Part shown: piece after piece, positions 11,099 to 22,410 of the stretch | How positions within the stretch are numbered: the first letter of the stretch is position 1 | Layout of the letters: each line of letters starts with the position of its first letter | Assembly (NCBI GenBank): GCA_036873755.1 | Contig: JAVTVY010037092.1 | Location: 99,361-163,360 of the forward strand | Direction of reading: 5' to 3' | Origin: Hanleya hanleyi | Lineage: Eukaryota > Mollusca > Polyplacophora > Lepidopleurida > Hanleyidae | Length of the DNA stretch: 64,000 bases | Position numbers and translations under genes: made by a program | The notes under the pieces: generated by a model | Told to the model about the DNA's origin: nothing | The model's input: only the letters and a program-made list of their open reading frames with translations | Database searches by the model: none

Positions 11099-13345
11099 AA
11101 TACTCACCATGCAGAACCGTTGATTCGATAGAGGTGAATTTGGGGTTAAACCAAGATTTAATGTAATTTTTCAATATGAGTAATTGCAAGTCTCTTAATC
11201 AAAAGAATGAATAACGTTATTTCATACCTGTGATGTCGTATTATCACACTGTCACTTATTGGTTGAATAAAAAAGCTAGTATTATGATCATGCATCCGTC
11301 CGCCCATGATCATACAATCATAGTTTACATTAATTGACCTGACGGATGAAGAATGATCAGTCACGTGCTCTAACACTATTTGTTCTCATAATCATTTACC
11401 AGATATTGCACCCAAACACCCCCTCCACCAGATATTCCCTCATCGGAGATAGACCTTTCCACCCCTATCCCCCCCCCCCATCGCCAAGCCGACCACAACC
11501 CTATTGAACAGTTGCTAAACATAGCCGCAAAAAACAACAACAAAAAACAACACACAACAGATTAATTCAAATTAACGTTTAGAAGATAGGACATCAAATC
11601 ACAGAAATGTTAAAAAATGATTCTTTGCACACGAAGTTCATTAAAAAAGTAAGTTGCCTGTATTGATAACATATGATCACTGCAACAACACAGACGGATA
11701 GGGGAAGATGACCGACTGGCAGAGATTTTGGTGTCGGGTGACATGCAGGACTTCACACCTTACTACACCAGACCTTCAGTGATTTCATCGTACCATCGTA
11801 TGTACCGTACGCGTAATTTCGCACAATCTTCCGGTTGTCGTTTCCCCACATACAAGGTATGTTGGTGAACACCAATAGTATATAAAGGTGATCTTTGGTC
11901 CAGTTGACCTAATTTTGTAGGGGTCAAGGTCGCTATAGTTCCGGCAAAGGTCACTTTCAGAGTGCCTCCGGTGATGTGTTCATCCGCGGTGATGCGATCA
12001 TGCCCGGCGGTGATGCGGTCACGTCCGGGTCCTGGGATAAGCCACCGCAGAGGTAGTCGTCATCCATGTAAATTTCCAGTCACGTCAATGTTAATGTCGC
12101 TTCGCCTGAATCTCCGGGAATGTCCGGAAGGCAACTGACCTTCGAGGTCAAAGGTATAGCTTCTAGGTTGTAATCCCCATGCATAGCCATACAATGAGAG
12201 AGTCGATCCCACACTGCTCGCTCTAAAGGTGGGCATGTTATCCACTACACCACCAGTCAGATCATACCAGCCATGGTTGAAAAATACCCTAATATGGGTG
12301 AAATATTCAATAAACATAATCTATATGTGCTGTATCATGTTATTGAATACGAGTCTATCATCAGTGCTATCCCAGATTCGAGCGTTTCGTGTCCAGTATC
12401 TCTCCGTAATTTCAAAACAAATTTGCTTTGAGAATTTCCCTTTTAACATCGATCGTGCTGCCATCTGGACGCCAGAACTCTGACAGGGCGAAAACTCTGT
12501 TGGTCCCATTCCTGGTTATCTGCCCTGATTCGAACATTTCTGAATAGGTACGAATTTCCCTCCAGTTACTTCAATGTTAAAATCTCCGACCATGTCCGAT
12601 GACGTCACGTCCGGGTCAAAGTTCACGCCCCTTGATTAATAGGCCTTCAGATGATCCCCTTCAGTTCATTGACATCTCCGCATGTTTGGGGAAAGTGTAC
12701 TGGGGTGGTCATTTTATTTCTTGTGGATTTTACTATGCGGGGTGACTGTCGATGAAAAGTTCTTACTGCGGATGCGCGGTCACAGTCAGTTGGGGTGGAC
12801 GTTTTGGGATCGTGGTGGACCACTATTGGTTCGAATGGATCGTGGCAGGTGTCATAGTGAAGCACTCGTTGGGGACAGGGAATTGTGAGAAAAGGGCATT
12901 GGAATGGACGTTTGGGGGGTAGAGATGGACCAATATTGGTCTAAATTTGTCCTGTGAGGTATCGGTTTGAATCACTCATGTGGAGCATCCGACTGGACGG
13001 GTAATGAGTGAAAGTAGAGCTATAGTGCGCATGCGCAGGGAATTGTGGGAAAAGGGCATTTGAAGGGACGTTTGGGGTCGAGATGGCCGATATTGGTCCG
13101 AATGGATGGTGCGGGGTATCCACGTTCTCGAGGCCGATCATGTCATGAGTAGGTGCATGTAAAATTAGAATTTTTCTTGAAAATGTAAAGTCCGGAATCA
13201 CGTACTACCCCCTAAAATATGGAAGACCCCTATCAACCAGAATCGGTTCCCAGCGGATCGTGGCCTGCCGAGAGGTGCAGGGTGAGATAGTAGGTGCATG
13301 TATAAATTGTCACAGAAAAAAACGGAAAACGGACGGTCGACATCG
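11099..13345. other. gene-less interval with degenerate Polinton-TIR-like repeats
   Basis: No protein gene recognised. At 11975-12030 paired phrases GCGGTGATGCGATC and GCGGTGATGCGGTC resemble 42358-42395 in the Polinton TIR (GGTGATGTGGTCC, GGTGATGCGGTC). At 12680-13150 a unit with GGGAATTGTG, AAAAGGGCAT, GACGTTT, GGGGT and GGTATC is repeated about three times, with a TGCGCATGCGCA site at 13026-13037, an order that recalls the NRF1 repeats of the Polinton TIRs. A poly-C run lies at 11468-11479. Confidence 0.4.
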
Positions 13346-13784
13346 TACGGAGCCGTAAAAGGGACATGCTCCGATCCGCACTTATTAACTGCGACCCCCA
13401 GTTATTAACTGCGACCCGCACTTATTAACTGCGACCCTCAGTTAATAACTGCGACCCGCACTTACTAACTGAGGGTCGCAGTTAGTATAAGTGCGGGTCG
13501 CAGTTAATAACTGGGGGTCGCAGTTAATAAGTGCGGATCGGAGCATGTCCCTTTTACGGCTCCAGAGCCGTTAAAGGGACATGCTCCGATCCGCACTTAT
13601 ATTAACTGGGGCCCGCACTTATTAACTGCGACCCGCACTTACTAACTGCGACCCTCAGTTAGTAAGTGCGGGTCGCAGTTAATAACTGAGGGTCGCAGTT
13701 AATAAGTGCGGGTCGCACTTAATAAGTGCGGGTCGTAGTTATTAACTGGGAGTATACCTCCGATGTCCCTTTTACGGCTCCGTA
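13346..13784. mobile_element. foldback MITE with 6-bp TSD ACATCG
   Basis: Ends are TACGGAGCCGTAAAAGGGAC... and its reverse complement ...GTCCCTTTTACGGCTCCGTA. ACATCG flanks it on both sides (13340-13345 and 13785-13790). Inside it is a dimer: a second copy of the terminal word meets itself at about 13545-13585, and between lie about 20-bp units (GCACTTATTAACTGCGACCC and its inverse). It has no coding capacity. The superfamily is not determined. Confidence 0.8.
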
Positions 13785-14083
13785 ACATCGGGCCTTACAG
13801 ACTAGTCTTTTGTGTTAAATATCGTCATTTTCATCTGACGACGATACAGCTCACCAATCTCCAGTATATGAGTTGTCACAGCAAAACAGCTCACCAATTA
13901 CCAACATACGAGTTGTCAGAGCATTTCCATCATAGCTCTCTAAATTTGTATCTAGGTGACCCTCCACATTTTCGTAGTAATGGCCCCAGTCTAATTTCAT
14001 AGCTTATATCTATAATACCATTCTATTCAGCATTATCAACGCTGCAAACGAGCACGTACAGATCGATGACTGGCTTCGTCTAC

Positions 14084-14541
14084 AGGGCTCGGACCACTAT
14101 TAAATTTACATTGACGGCCATGTTAATGAAAGTGCACCTGGCTGATTTATTAATTATTTTTGGACTTTCATCTCTTGGCAGTTTGTAGTTCCATTCAAGT
14201 CCTGCATCGCCATCTACTTCTTGGCGGGGGTCGCCCATCAAAATTTCGAACCAGAGCGTCCTGTTGGCAAGCACTGTACTTCCGGCGAATAACTTACCTC
14301 CAAAAAGCAGAGTCTACGCACCTGCATATAGTGCCTCAGACTGGCATGAATTATGCAGTGAATTCAAAATAAGTCACAACTCAAAAGGGCACTTGTCATG
14401 CTTAATGTTGGCCATGCAAGCCCTTGTCTCATTATCAAAAGGAAGCTGGGGAAAAAATCAGCACAAAAACTTGTCCTCTATGGCAGAGGTTATTTAGAGG
14501 GGGTTAACGGCTAGGGACTTTTTTTTAGTGGTCCGAGCCCT
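14084..14541. mobile_element. 458-bp TIR element, copy 1
   Basis: Bounded by AGGGCTCGGACCACTA and its reverse complement TAGTGGTCCGAGCCCT. It is about 99% identical to 17049-17507 and in the same orientation; I see four or five differences (one substitution plus one- and two-base indels). Both copies keep a minus-strand frame of 64 or more codons (with WFEILMGDPRQEVDGD), which may be a remnant of a transposase end or chance. No convincing target duplication was found, so the superfamily (hAT-like by the leading AGGG) is uncertain. Confidence 0.85.
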
Positions 14542-15171
14542 ACTAGACACATTAAATTCAACCAATCCAAATGAAGTTTGGGAGACATGTGACCTGTCCA
14601 CTTACCATTTCATGTTAGCCTATCTGAGCTACTTCCATCAAATATGTCTCGGAATATGAACCATTAACTACATCTACCCCCATCTTTCTTCACAATACAC
14701 ATGTATTCACCATAGTGTGAGGTGCCTTATGGCATTGCCTAAACCAAGAAAACTCCTGTCACTGAGGAGCTGATCAGTCTCAAAATGGATTCTGCATACA
14801 TCTGTGAATCCTATACCTAAATAGAAATATCCCTAAACTGTTTCTGGATTTTTCAATAAATTTTTAAAAAAGATGCCAAAAAATTCAGATTTTGGGGATT
14901 TTTATGGTAAATATGATATTTCAGTGGAAAAACTAAAAATGTGTACCTGTCAAATTCTGGTCTGTATGAAAGGGGGACATCTAATACACAAATAAATGCC
15001 AGGCAGTGGCAAAAAAAATAAATAGCAAGACCCTGATTTCACTCCTGCATACCATAATACACATAATCATGTGTATCCATTAGGGTGATACGTGCAATAC
15101 ATTACTGTGATCAGCCTATGATGAAAGGTGTCAGATCAATTGACACACACTTTTGTCATAGAGACAGATAG
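14542..15171. other. spacer upstream of the transposase remnant
   Basis: No gene recognised. It is AT-rich with A-runs, and probably the 5' part of the element that carries the transposase remnant. Confidence 0.4.
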
Positions 15172-15179
15172 TATATAAA
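15172..15179 (+). promoter_or_regulatory. TATA box before the transposase remnant
   Basis: TATATAAA lies 55 bp upstream of the ATG at 15234, a plausible core promoter for the transposase-like gene. Prediction from sequence and spacing only. Confidence 0.4.
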
Positions 15180-15233
15180 CTTTACCAATTACATGGCTAT
15201 CTCATCACATCTCTAAAACATCACCAGATCAGC

Positions 15234-16509
15234 ATGCGAAACTCGAAGAAACGGAAGCGAGTTAAGAAAGGAAAGCGAGGGAGCTTGGTCACCCGGTTCA
15301 AATTGGGTCATAAATTACTTCCCCAAAAAGTCTGCCATGCACAGGAGACACCCTCAACTTCAGGCATCATAAAAAACTCTGAAGAGGTGGAAACAACTAA
15401 ACAGAATGAGCCAAAATCAGCATGGCACCCCAGATATGACAGAGAGGAATTCAGCAAAGTCACCAGAGTTGGTTATGATGGCCATACCTACATAATTCTG
15501 GATGAGGAAGGAAGGTCTGGGAAGGCAAAACTATTACATCCGAAGGAGTCGAAGAAGCCGGATTTAGCAGAAAAGTATGCAAAAGGCTCCAGCAGAGCAG
15601 GGGAGGATAGGTCTGAGGCTGTTGCATGCTGGGAAACTGCAAGATATGTGAAATAAGGCAAAACAGGACCACGCCACCATTACACCTACCTGCCCACTTC
15701 CACAATTTGCCGTCAGTGAGGTGAAAAGAGGATTATGCTGGAAACAAACTTATGCAGGGGACATAACTGAAATAGTACAAAGACTACCTAAGGTATTGGA
15801 GTGAGTGAGTGAGTGAGTGAATAGGGTTTAACGTCGCTTTCAACATTAAGGTGTTGGATGCAACAATTGACTGTTATGATGGAAACTGTGGAAGTTGTAG
15901 AAGGCATGCTATAGTTTGTGGTGGAGGGGTTAATACTAGTTGGTGGAAGAAATCTAGAAGTCTGAGTGCAAACAACATCAAGTGGTTAAATTTGGATGAC
16001 AATGACAGAATACTGGTGCGAAAAATATTGAATATGAAATTGCATGCAGCAGCCAGCCCTTGAAACCAAATTTCAAACACATGTAAGTCAGAAGGAACAA
16101 ACAGGGCATTCTGTGCCTCAGTGTCAAAAAATATGAACTTTCCTACCAATGCGGCAGCGACAGCTGGATCCACAGTCTTAAGACTGAATCTCGGTGAAGG
16201 AACATCACAGCATAAGAAACTTGAAGCACTCCCTGCACCCCTAGAAACTGGCTCTGCCTGCAAAACCCTACAACAAAACAAAAGCAATGCGATTATGAAA
16301 GATCATATAAACAGAGGCCAGAGGTTAAAAGAAGAAAAATCTACAATAAAGCAATTAAACTTAAAAACTATATAAAAGCTAAGAAAGCTAAAACCGATGC
16401 GGATAAGGCAAAAGAAAGAAGAGAAGGCTACAAGAAAAGACAGCTTGGCAAACATATGCCTGACTTTGAGAAAGACCCCATTATAAAGAACAAGAGTTGT
16501 CTCCCCTGA
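15234..16509 (+). pseudogene. Mutator/Kolobok-like transposase remnant
   Basis: Starts with a 140-codon frame having a very basic N-terminus (KKRKRVKKGKRG) and then shifts frame near 15653. Coding-like sequence continues through VSEVKRGLCWKQTYAGD, is interrupted by a SINE tail at 15801-15846, and resumes with DCYDGNCGSC, VCGGGVNTSWW and a hydrophobic/Leu stretch. That Cys-rich C-x-GNC-x2-C ... VCGGG ... WW pattern is what I know from the mutator-like transposase domain of mollusc and cnidarian DNA transposons. After a stop the frame resumes at 16121 (SKNMNFPTNAAATAGSTVLR) and ends in a Lys-rich tail to 16509. Breaks: the frameshift at 15653, the SINE, a stop near 16061, and a further shift near 16373. 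Inactive. Confidence 0.7.
15801..15846 (-). mobile_element. 46-bp 5'-truncated SINE tail with TSD
   Basis: GAGTGAGTGAATAGGGTTTAACG... is the reverse complement of the 3' end of the SINE at 39013-39381. It is flanked by TAAGGTATTGGA (15789-15800) and TAAGGTGTTGGA (15847-15858), a 12-bp target duplication with one mismatch. It interrupts the transposase remnant, whose frame is continuous across the empty site. Confidence 0.85.
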
Positions 16510-16526
16510 TGTGTTGGTCTCACCTG

Positions 16527-16952
16527 TTAATGCGTGAATTCAGGTGTGACCCTGAACAAACAATTTGGATACTGTTTACCCAAAAATACATAGCCTGAAC
16601 ATTTCTCCATGGCCCTACACCTCTGTCTCTGATTATTAACAAAACTGACTTCTGCACTCAGGTGTGCAATATTGGGACAACTTGACTGATGACATAAGTG
16701 GCTTATGTCACTGGTGAATTCTTCTAAATTTATATTATGATGCAAAATAAATTTCAAACGATGAACGTGAATTATTCTCCATGTTTTCTTTCCAAAAGGC
16801 TGGATATTAATCACTCCATAATGGGGTGGCTGCTTCTTCTGCACCCCAGTCCACAGTAAACATGCTCCATTCGAGCCTAATTGGCTATTATAATTAATTT
16901 TTTCGAAATATTTTGCTCTCCACATGGTATACAACTCCGCCATCTTTATCAC
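16527..16952 (-). CDS. I-PpoI-like His-Me-finger (HNH) endonuclease with zinc-binding loop
   Basis: Intact 141-aa ORF. The core HLCHQSSCPNIAHL has the Cys/His cluster and the histidine of the zinc-binding-loop homing-endonuclease family (the I-PpoI fold). It is followed by FVNNQRQRC with the conserved Asn that binds the metal, and a second zinc cluster C..YVF....PNCLF. An upstream CLLWTG supplies the first Cys. Length and order fit a one-domain nuclease. It is convergent with the transposase remnant, 17 bp from its end, and both lie between two identical TIR units, so it may have travelled with the transposon. Family assignment from motif memory; activity is inferred. It could also be a domesticated or stray copy. 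Confidence 0.75.
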   Translation of the reverse strand: MIKMAELYTMWRAKYFEKINYNSQLGSNGACLLWTGVQKKQPPHYGVINIQPFGKKTWRIIHVHRLKFILHHNINLEEFTSDISHLCHQSSCPNIAHLSAEVSFVNNQRQRCRAMEKCSGYVFLGKQYPNCLFRVTPEFTH

Positions 16953-17048
16953 TAAACTATGAAATTGGCATCAGTGAGAGATTGTCATCCAGCCTCCTAG
17001 TATGACTTAACTGAACCGGTGACATATGTATTCTGTGTTTACGCTTTT

Positions 17049-17507
17049 AGGGCTCGGACCACTATTAAATTTACATTGACGGCCATGTTAATGAAAGTGC
17101 ATCTGGCTGATTTATTAATTATTTTTGGACTTTCATCTCTTGGCAGTTTGTAGTTCCATTCAAGTCCTGCATCGCCATCTACTTCTTGGCGGGGGTCGCC
17201 CATCAAAATTTCGAACCAGAGCGTCCTGTTGGCAAGCACTGTACTTCCGGCGAATAACTTACCTCCAAAAAGCAGAGTCTACGCACCTGCATATAGTGCC
17301 TCAGACTGGCATGAATTATGCAGTGAATTCAAAATAAAAGTCACAACTCAAAAGGGCACTTGTCATGCTTAATGTTGGCCATGCAAGCCCTTGTCTCATT
17401 ATCAAAAGGAAGCTGGGGGAAAAATCAGCACAAAAACTTGTCCTCTATGGCAGAGGTTATTTAGAGGGGTTAACGGCTAGGGACTTTTTTTTAGTGGTCC
17501 GAGCCCT
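17049..17507. mobile_element. 459-bp TIR element, copy 2
   Basis: Same AGGGCTCGGACCACTA termini and the same orientation as 14084-14541. Left flank ...GCTTTT, right flank ATAGG...; no matching duplication. The near identity shows recent duplication or gene conversion, in contrast to the decayed transposase between the copies. Confidence 0.85.
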
Positions 17508-17618
17508 ATAGGTTCACGGTTCTGCTAACTCCTTGCTTTTTTCAGCCTACAGTTAGCCCAAAGCCGTGACAAAACTTCATTTTTATGATCTCATAGGTAC
17601 GTATATACACAGGTCTGC

Positions 17619-18345
17619 AAGCTCCGGGGTCCTAGAACGCCGGAGATGCGTTCTGAGCGTTTTCCCGGAAATAAAACTGATCATAATATATGCAGATTTA
17701 TTCTTCTATTTTCACGATTTTCTCGCAATTATGAGCAGGCATCGATATTGAAAAAATCGCACCTTATGCCTGCAGACTTTCTAGTTATATTTAAAACATA
17801 CAAAACGATGCATTTAGTTCATGGAAGGGAAACCAATATGCCTATACTGATACGGTTTATTCACAAAAGATAACACAAGGAAATCCTCACAGCCCAAATG
17901 GCGAGGGTCGAGGGACCGCCTAGGCCCCGGAAGCTCCGAAGTCCTAGAACTCCGGAGATGCGTTCTAAGCGTTTTCCAGGAAAAAAAATCGAACATAATG
18001 TATGCAGATTCATGGTTCTATTTTCACGTTTGTTTCGCATTTATAAGCACGCATCGATATTGTAAAATCATACTTTATTCCTGAATCCATTTGACTTTCT
18101 AATTATATTTAACAGATAAAAAATCGATGGCCTTTACATCATGGGACATTAGAACCAATATGATATAGATTCATTTACACAAAGCTAAAATAAGCGATCC
18201 TCACAGCCTGACAGGCGAGGGTCCAGTGGCCGTCTAGGCCCCGGAAGCTCCGGAGTCCCAGGTTGCGGGAGATGCGTTTTACACGTTTTCCCGGAAATAA
18301 ATCTGCACACAGTGTAGGTAGATTTATTTTATATTTTCGCATATT
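17619..18345 (+). repeat. about 313-bp tandem repeat, 2.3 copies
   Basis: The phrase GAAGCTCCG-AGTCCTAGAAC then GGAGATGCGTTCT-AGCG recurs at about 17619, 17933 and 18247. Each is followed by a GTTTTCC-GGAA stretch, ATATGCAGATT, GCATCGATATTG and CCTCACAGCC. A single degenerate copy of the middle part is seen at about 24850-24910. Confidence 0.85.
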
Positions 18346-18605
18346 GTCGCTACTGTACCCAAAATGTGGTAGAAGATGAAGTACACTTCTTGCTATACTG
18401 TCCTCGACATAACAAACACAGAGATTATATAAACCAAGTTATCCACGGTAACCGACTCCCACCCCATCCGGAAATTATAAAAGTTAAATCTATATTAAAT
18501 CCCCACAGAGACAATGCTTCAAAAATAAGAAGACTGATGTACCAAATGTACCAGTCAAGGCTCAGCCTTAACCTTCCATCAAAAAACCGGCTGGACACTT
18601 CTTAA
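18344..18605 (+). pseudogene. C-terminal fragment of a LINE reverse transcriptase
   Basis: The frame reads a Cys/His motif (YCTQNVVEDEVHFLLYCPRH), typical of the zinc-binding region found at the C-terminus of non-LTR reverse transcriptases and related mollusc ORFs, followed by about 60 residues ending in a stop. No reverse-transcriptase core lies upstream; the preceding bases are the tandem repeat. This is a 5'-truncated relic. Confidence 0.6.
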
Positions 18606-21182
18606 TTAGAGTTTATACATCAACACACTGGCAACTCCTATGTTATGTCCTAGAATTACTACTAACCCACACTGTTGGTTCAATCCATACTAACTAATAA
18701 TTACTACGTTGCTAGTAATTATATTGTTTTGTTTGCCATACTTGTACCATTTTACGAGTCGTGCAATAAACATATTGTATTTTATGCTCGAGATAGACTA
18801 GGTCAGAGAATGAGCTCAGTTTGCTGGGAAAGACAAACACAATACCCAGAAATCTGGTTAAGTCATTTATTCAAATGACAATGGTTATAATCATTAATTC
18901 AAATGACAAATCATTAATTCAAATGACAAATTATAAAATAGCAGGGGCATGGAGAACACGTATGAATTATGTGAATTATGTGTTACCAAATGCAGTGATA
19001 GAACATGCCCCCAATTAGCAAATCAGTATTTAACACAAAACAGTAGGATGAGTAGATATCACTGGCCTCTTAATAGTTGGTTTGATAACCTGAGAATGGC
19101 AGCAACTGGCTAGCGCTAACTGAAGTAATGACTTTGAATACAAATGTTTACATCTTCATGAGCAGATCAATGGTAATATAGCAGCCAACTATATCAAGAC
19201 TGCAATTGCATGAAATAATACAATCAGGTACTTGTAGCTTATTTTGCACAGGGTGTATAGCAAGACAGATTGCCTCAAACAAATATAAAGGGAACTTATT
19301 TCCCAAATTAGCATGTAAATCAATAAAAGATAGCATGAAAAAACATGGGCAATCTATTACTATGCGTCAATGGATGGTGGAATATTACCTTACCAATCTT
19401 AGACTGAAAATGAAAGAAATATGCATAAGTGTGCCTGAAGGTAGGGGCACAGAAATCCACATCAGCCAAGTACGGTACTGGAAGAACAAATACCATTCAG
19501 GGCAGCATAAAATACCTGTCATATAGTGAAGAACCATATTAATACAATAAATATATAGCACGAGAAAGGTTCATGGGCCTGTCAGGAAATTTTTTATTTC
19601 ATTTCTTTTCTTTATTTATTTCAATTAAAGAAAACAACTGGCACTGGAAGAGTCCCGGTTACCCTCCTAACAATGAGTAATATCCTTCACTTCTCAGACA
19701 TTCCCCCACAAAACATTGAACTGCCAGCCAGTTAAATTGTATGGCGGATAAAAACAATGAAGATCCTCAAGGTTGTCAATTGTCCAAGGGAAGGTTAGGA
19801 TTAAGCCTCACTTTCTCAAGAATAATCTTTGAAATAAAGTTGACAAAAGGAAGTCAATATGATTGTTGTATAATACATAATACAGGAATTCACATATACC
19901 AGTATCTGTGTGTGATGGAGCTCACTGGTAAAAGACCTGAAAGTGATAGTAATGATATTTAGTACTGGATTCACAAGCCTGGGGATGATAGGATGAGGTA
20001 GGATTTTTCCTCTCTGAAATAGACAATGCATGAGGAATTCTTAAAGATAAAAGTGTTTTACAACGTCCATATTTACGCTTCCCCATGGAAAGCACTGCTA
20101 CTGCAAACAGACTGGTGGTCTATAAAGTAACACACAAAAAAAAAACTTAGAAACAAACTAATACAATATAATAACCTGGGATACAGTATATCAGAAGGAC
20201 CAGTGATTCCACCAAATTAAGCTGCAGATGATATGTACAGACATGTCACAGGCGCCCCTCAACCCTCTGTCACACTGCACTACAGAGAGAACAATCTTTG
20301 GGATCACCTACATTAATTATAGAAAGCTCACTGAGAAAAACCTGGAGGTAATAATTAAAGGAAAGGAGTTAACACAGGATCAGCAAGCATAGAGATGCTG
20401 AGAGCAGGCAACCATTTCTGTCTGTGAGTATGAAATCATAATGGAATAAGAAACTAACAGGGTCTGAAATAGCAGCATGATCAGATATGTCTGATGAAAA
20501 AAAACGTATCTCGCCTATGTTCAAAGAATAAAGTTTGACCAAACTCTGGGAATTGACTGAGAATTTGAACATGTTGAATTGGCTTATCTCAAGACTCTGA
20601 ACGGTAATATAGACAATATCAAACATGCTGGCAGCTTCAGAGGAAATTCAGGCTGAAGAAAGTTCTGCACAATGCTGTCTGTTGTGTTGTCAAACCTGGT
20701 CATGGACATACCTGTATAGAATTGGAAGAAAAAAATAAAAAGTTAAGTACTAGTTACTCCTGTAAGGAAAGCTGTCTCATCAATGCAAGAACAAGAGCAC
20801 CTGACTCAACCAAAACAACTAGAGTCTAGGCACATATCATTTCAACCCTTCTAGAGGTCTGGTCTGAAAATATAAAAGTGCCAGTGCAGTCCCCAATGAC
20901 AAGAGTTATAGAGAGATTACACTGTAAATCACACTCCAGCAGGGTCTGAAGTAGCGGTCAGATATGAGATATATCTGATCAAAATCTGGTTCTGTCAGAT
21001 CAAAAGTTGCTATCCTGTCCAAGTTCATATGTTAGACATAAAAAAAAATTGAAATTTTATTAAATATTTATAGACCCTGCTCGAGTATAATGGAGGCCAT
21101 CCGAATATGATGTTGAGACAAACATAGGTGATGGTTTCACACTTCTCCTACAATATGAATAGAAAGGAACAAGTCAATTATA
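18606..21182. other. gene-poor AT-rich interval
   Basis: Contains a small tandem repeat (TTCATTTGAAT-related words with AATTCAAATGACAAATCATT at 18866-18925) and a 106-codon plus frame at 19206-19526 that I do not recognise (contains IHISQVRYWKNKYHSG). Nothing else is supportable. Confidence 0.4.
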
Positions 21183-21842
21183 TGTACTGAAATTAGAGCA
21201 GTCAATGCGGGCCTCCTGAAAAGTAGAATGTATTACGACCATACACTAAATATATACACAAAGTAAATTCAGTTCAAGTCACTATGCCTGGTATAGCTGG
21301 ATTTCTGACAAGCTTAATGTTTATCTATACTGAAATGTGAGCAATCAATGCTGACCTCATGAGAAATAGAATGTATTATGACCATAATCACACACTAATT
21401 ATATACACCAAGTAAATTCAGTTCAAGTCACTATGATATAACTGGATTTTTGACAAGCTTTGTATGTTCATGTATACTGAATTGATGAGCAGTCAATGCT
21501 GACCTCATGAGAAGTAGAATGTATTATGGCCATGGTCGCACACTAAATATAAACAGTCACTAAGTAAATTCAGTTCAAGTCAGTATGCTATAGCTGGATT
21601 TCTGACAAGTTGTATGTTCATGTCTACTGAATTGTGAGCAGTCAATGCTGACCTCCTGCGTAGCAGAATGTATTATAACGATGATATAACTGGCTTTCTG
21701 ACAAGCTTAGTTTGTTCATGTATACTGAAATGTGAGCAGTCAATGCTGACCTCATGAGAATGTATTATGACCCTGATCATACACTAAATATATATACACC
21801 AAGTAAATTCAGTTCGAGTCACTGTGATACAGCTGGATTTCA
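21183..21842 (+). repeat. about 147-bp tandem repeat, five units
   Basis: Units start with ACTGAAWTGTGAGCAGTCAATG at about 21186, 21330, 21478, 21626 and 21723. The fourth is internally deleted (about 97 bp) and the fifth lacks a few bases. Each contains GAATGTATTATGACC, AAGTAAATTCAGTTC and GCTGGATTTCTGACAAGC. Confidence 0.85.
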
Positions 21843-22410
21843 GAGATACACGTAGGCGGTGATGCACAGTGTATCTGAGTGATGATAGATAGAGCATACA
21901 AAATCGTTGGTAAATTCTGGCTCGTAAAAATCCATGTTAACGTTGGTAATATGTATACCACTTGGTAGAACAGGTAAGTCAGCAAAAGCAGCAGGACTCT
22001 AGCTTGATGGACTATTCTGGAGTTGATGAAGAAGGAATGATGGATATTCCAGTCGATGATAGGTCTCCATCTCATGAATATACAATGGAGCAGAGGGTCC
22101 AAAACAGGATAGGAGTGACTGGACAGCGGAATGGGATAAAAAATCACCTGGGCTTCCCAACATCCAAAATCGTCCGCAGACACAACAGGATCTGTAATTA
22201 TAGAGATATAACGCAGTATCCACATTCTGGGCATGCGATTCATTTCCTGATGTCCTGGATTCATGAATTCAGGATTGAACAGTAATGTCTAAATGGTAAC
22301 TAGACAATGTAGATACAGAGCACTTGAGAAACAATCTGTATGTTCAGGCCCTGGACCTTCTGTATTTAAAACAGCTATGAATGAGAGTCACTACTCTGAG
22401 TGTAGCAAGT
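21843..22410. other. spacer with an unrecognised 107-codon frame
   Basis: A plus-strand frame at 21962-22285 (starts MVEQVSQQKQQDSSLMDY) overlaps minus-strand frames of similar size. None shows a known motif. I do not call a gene. Confidence 0.3.

Noticed and set aside
14084..17507. LTR retrotransposon with 458-bp LTRs
   Set aside because: The direct repeats have inverted AGGGCTCGG ends instead of TG...CA, there is no primer-binding site, gag or reverse transcriptase, and no TSD around the whole.
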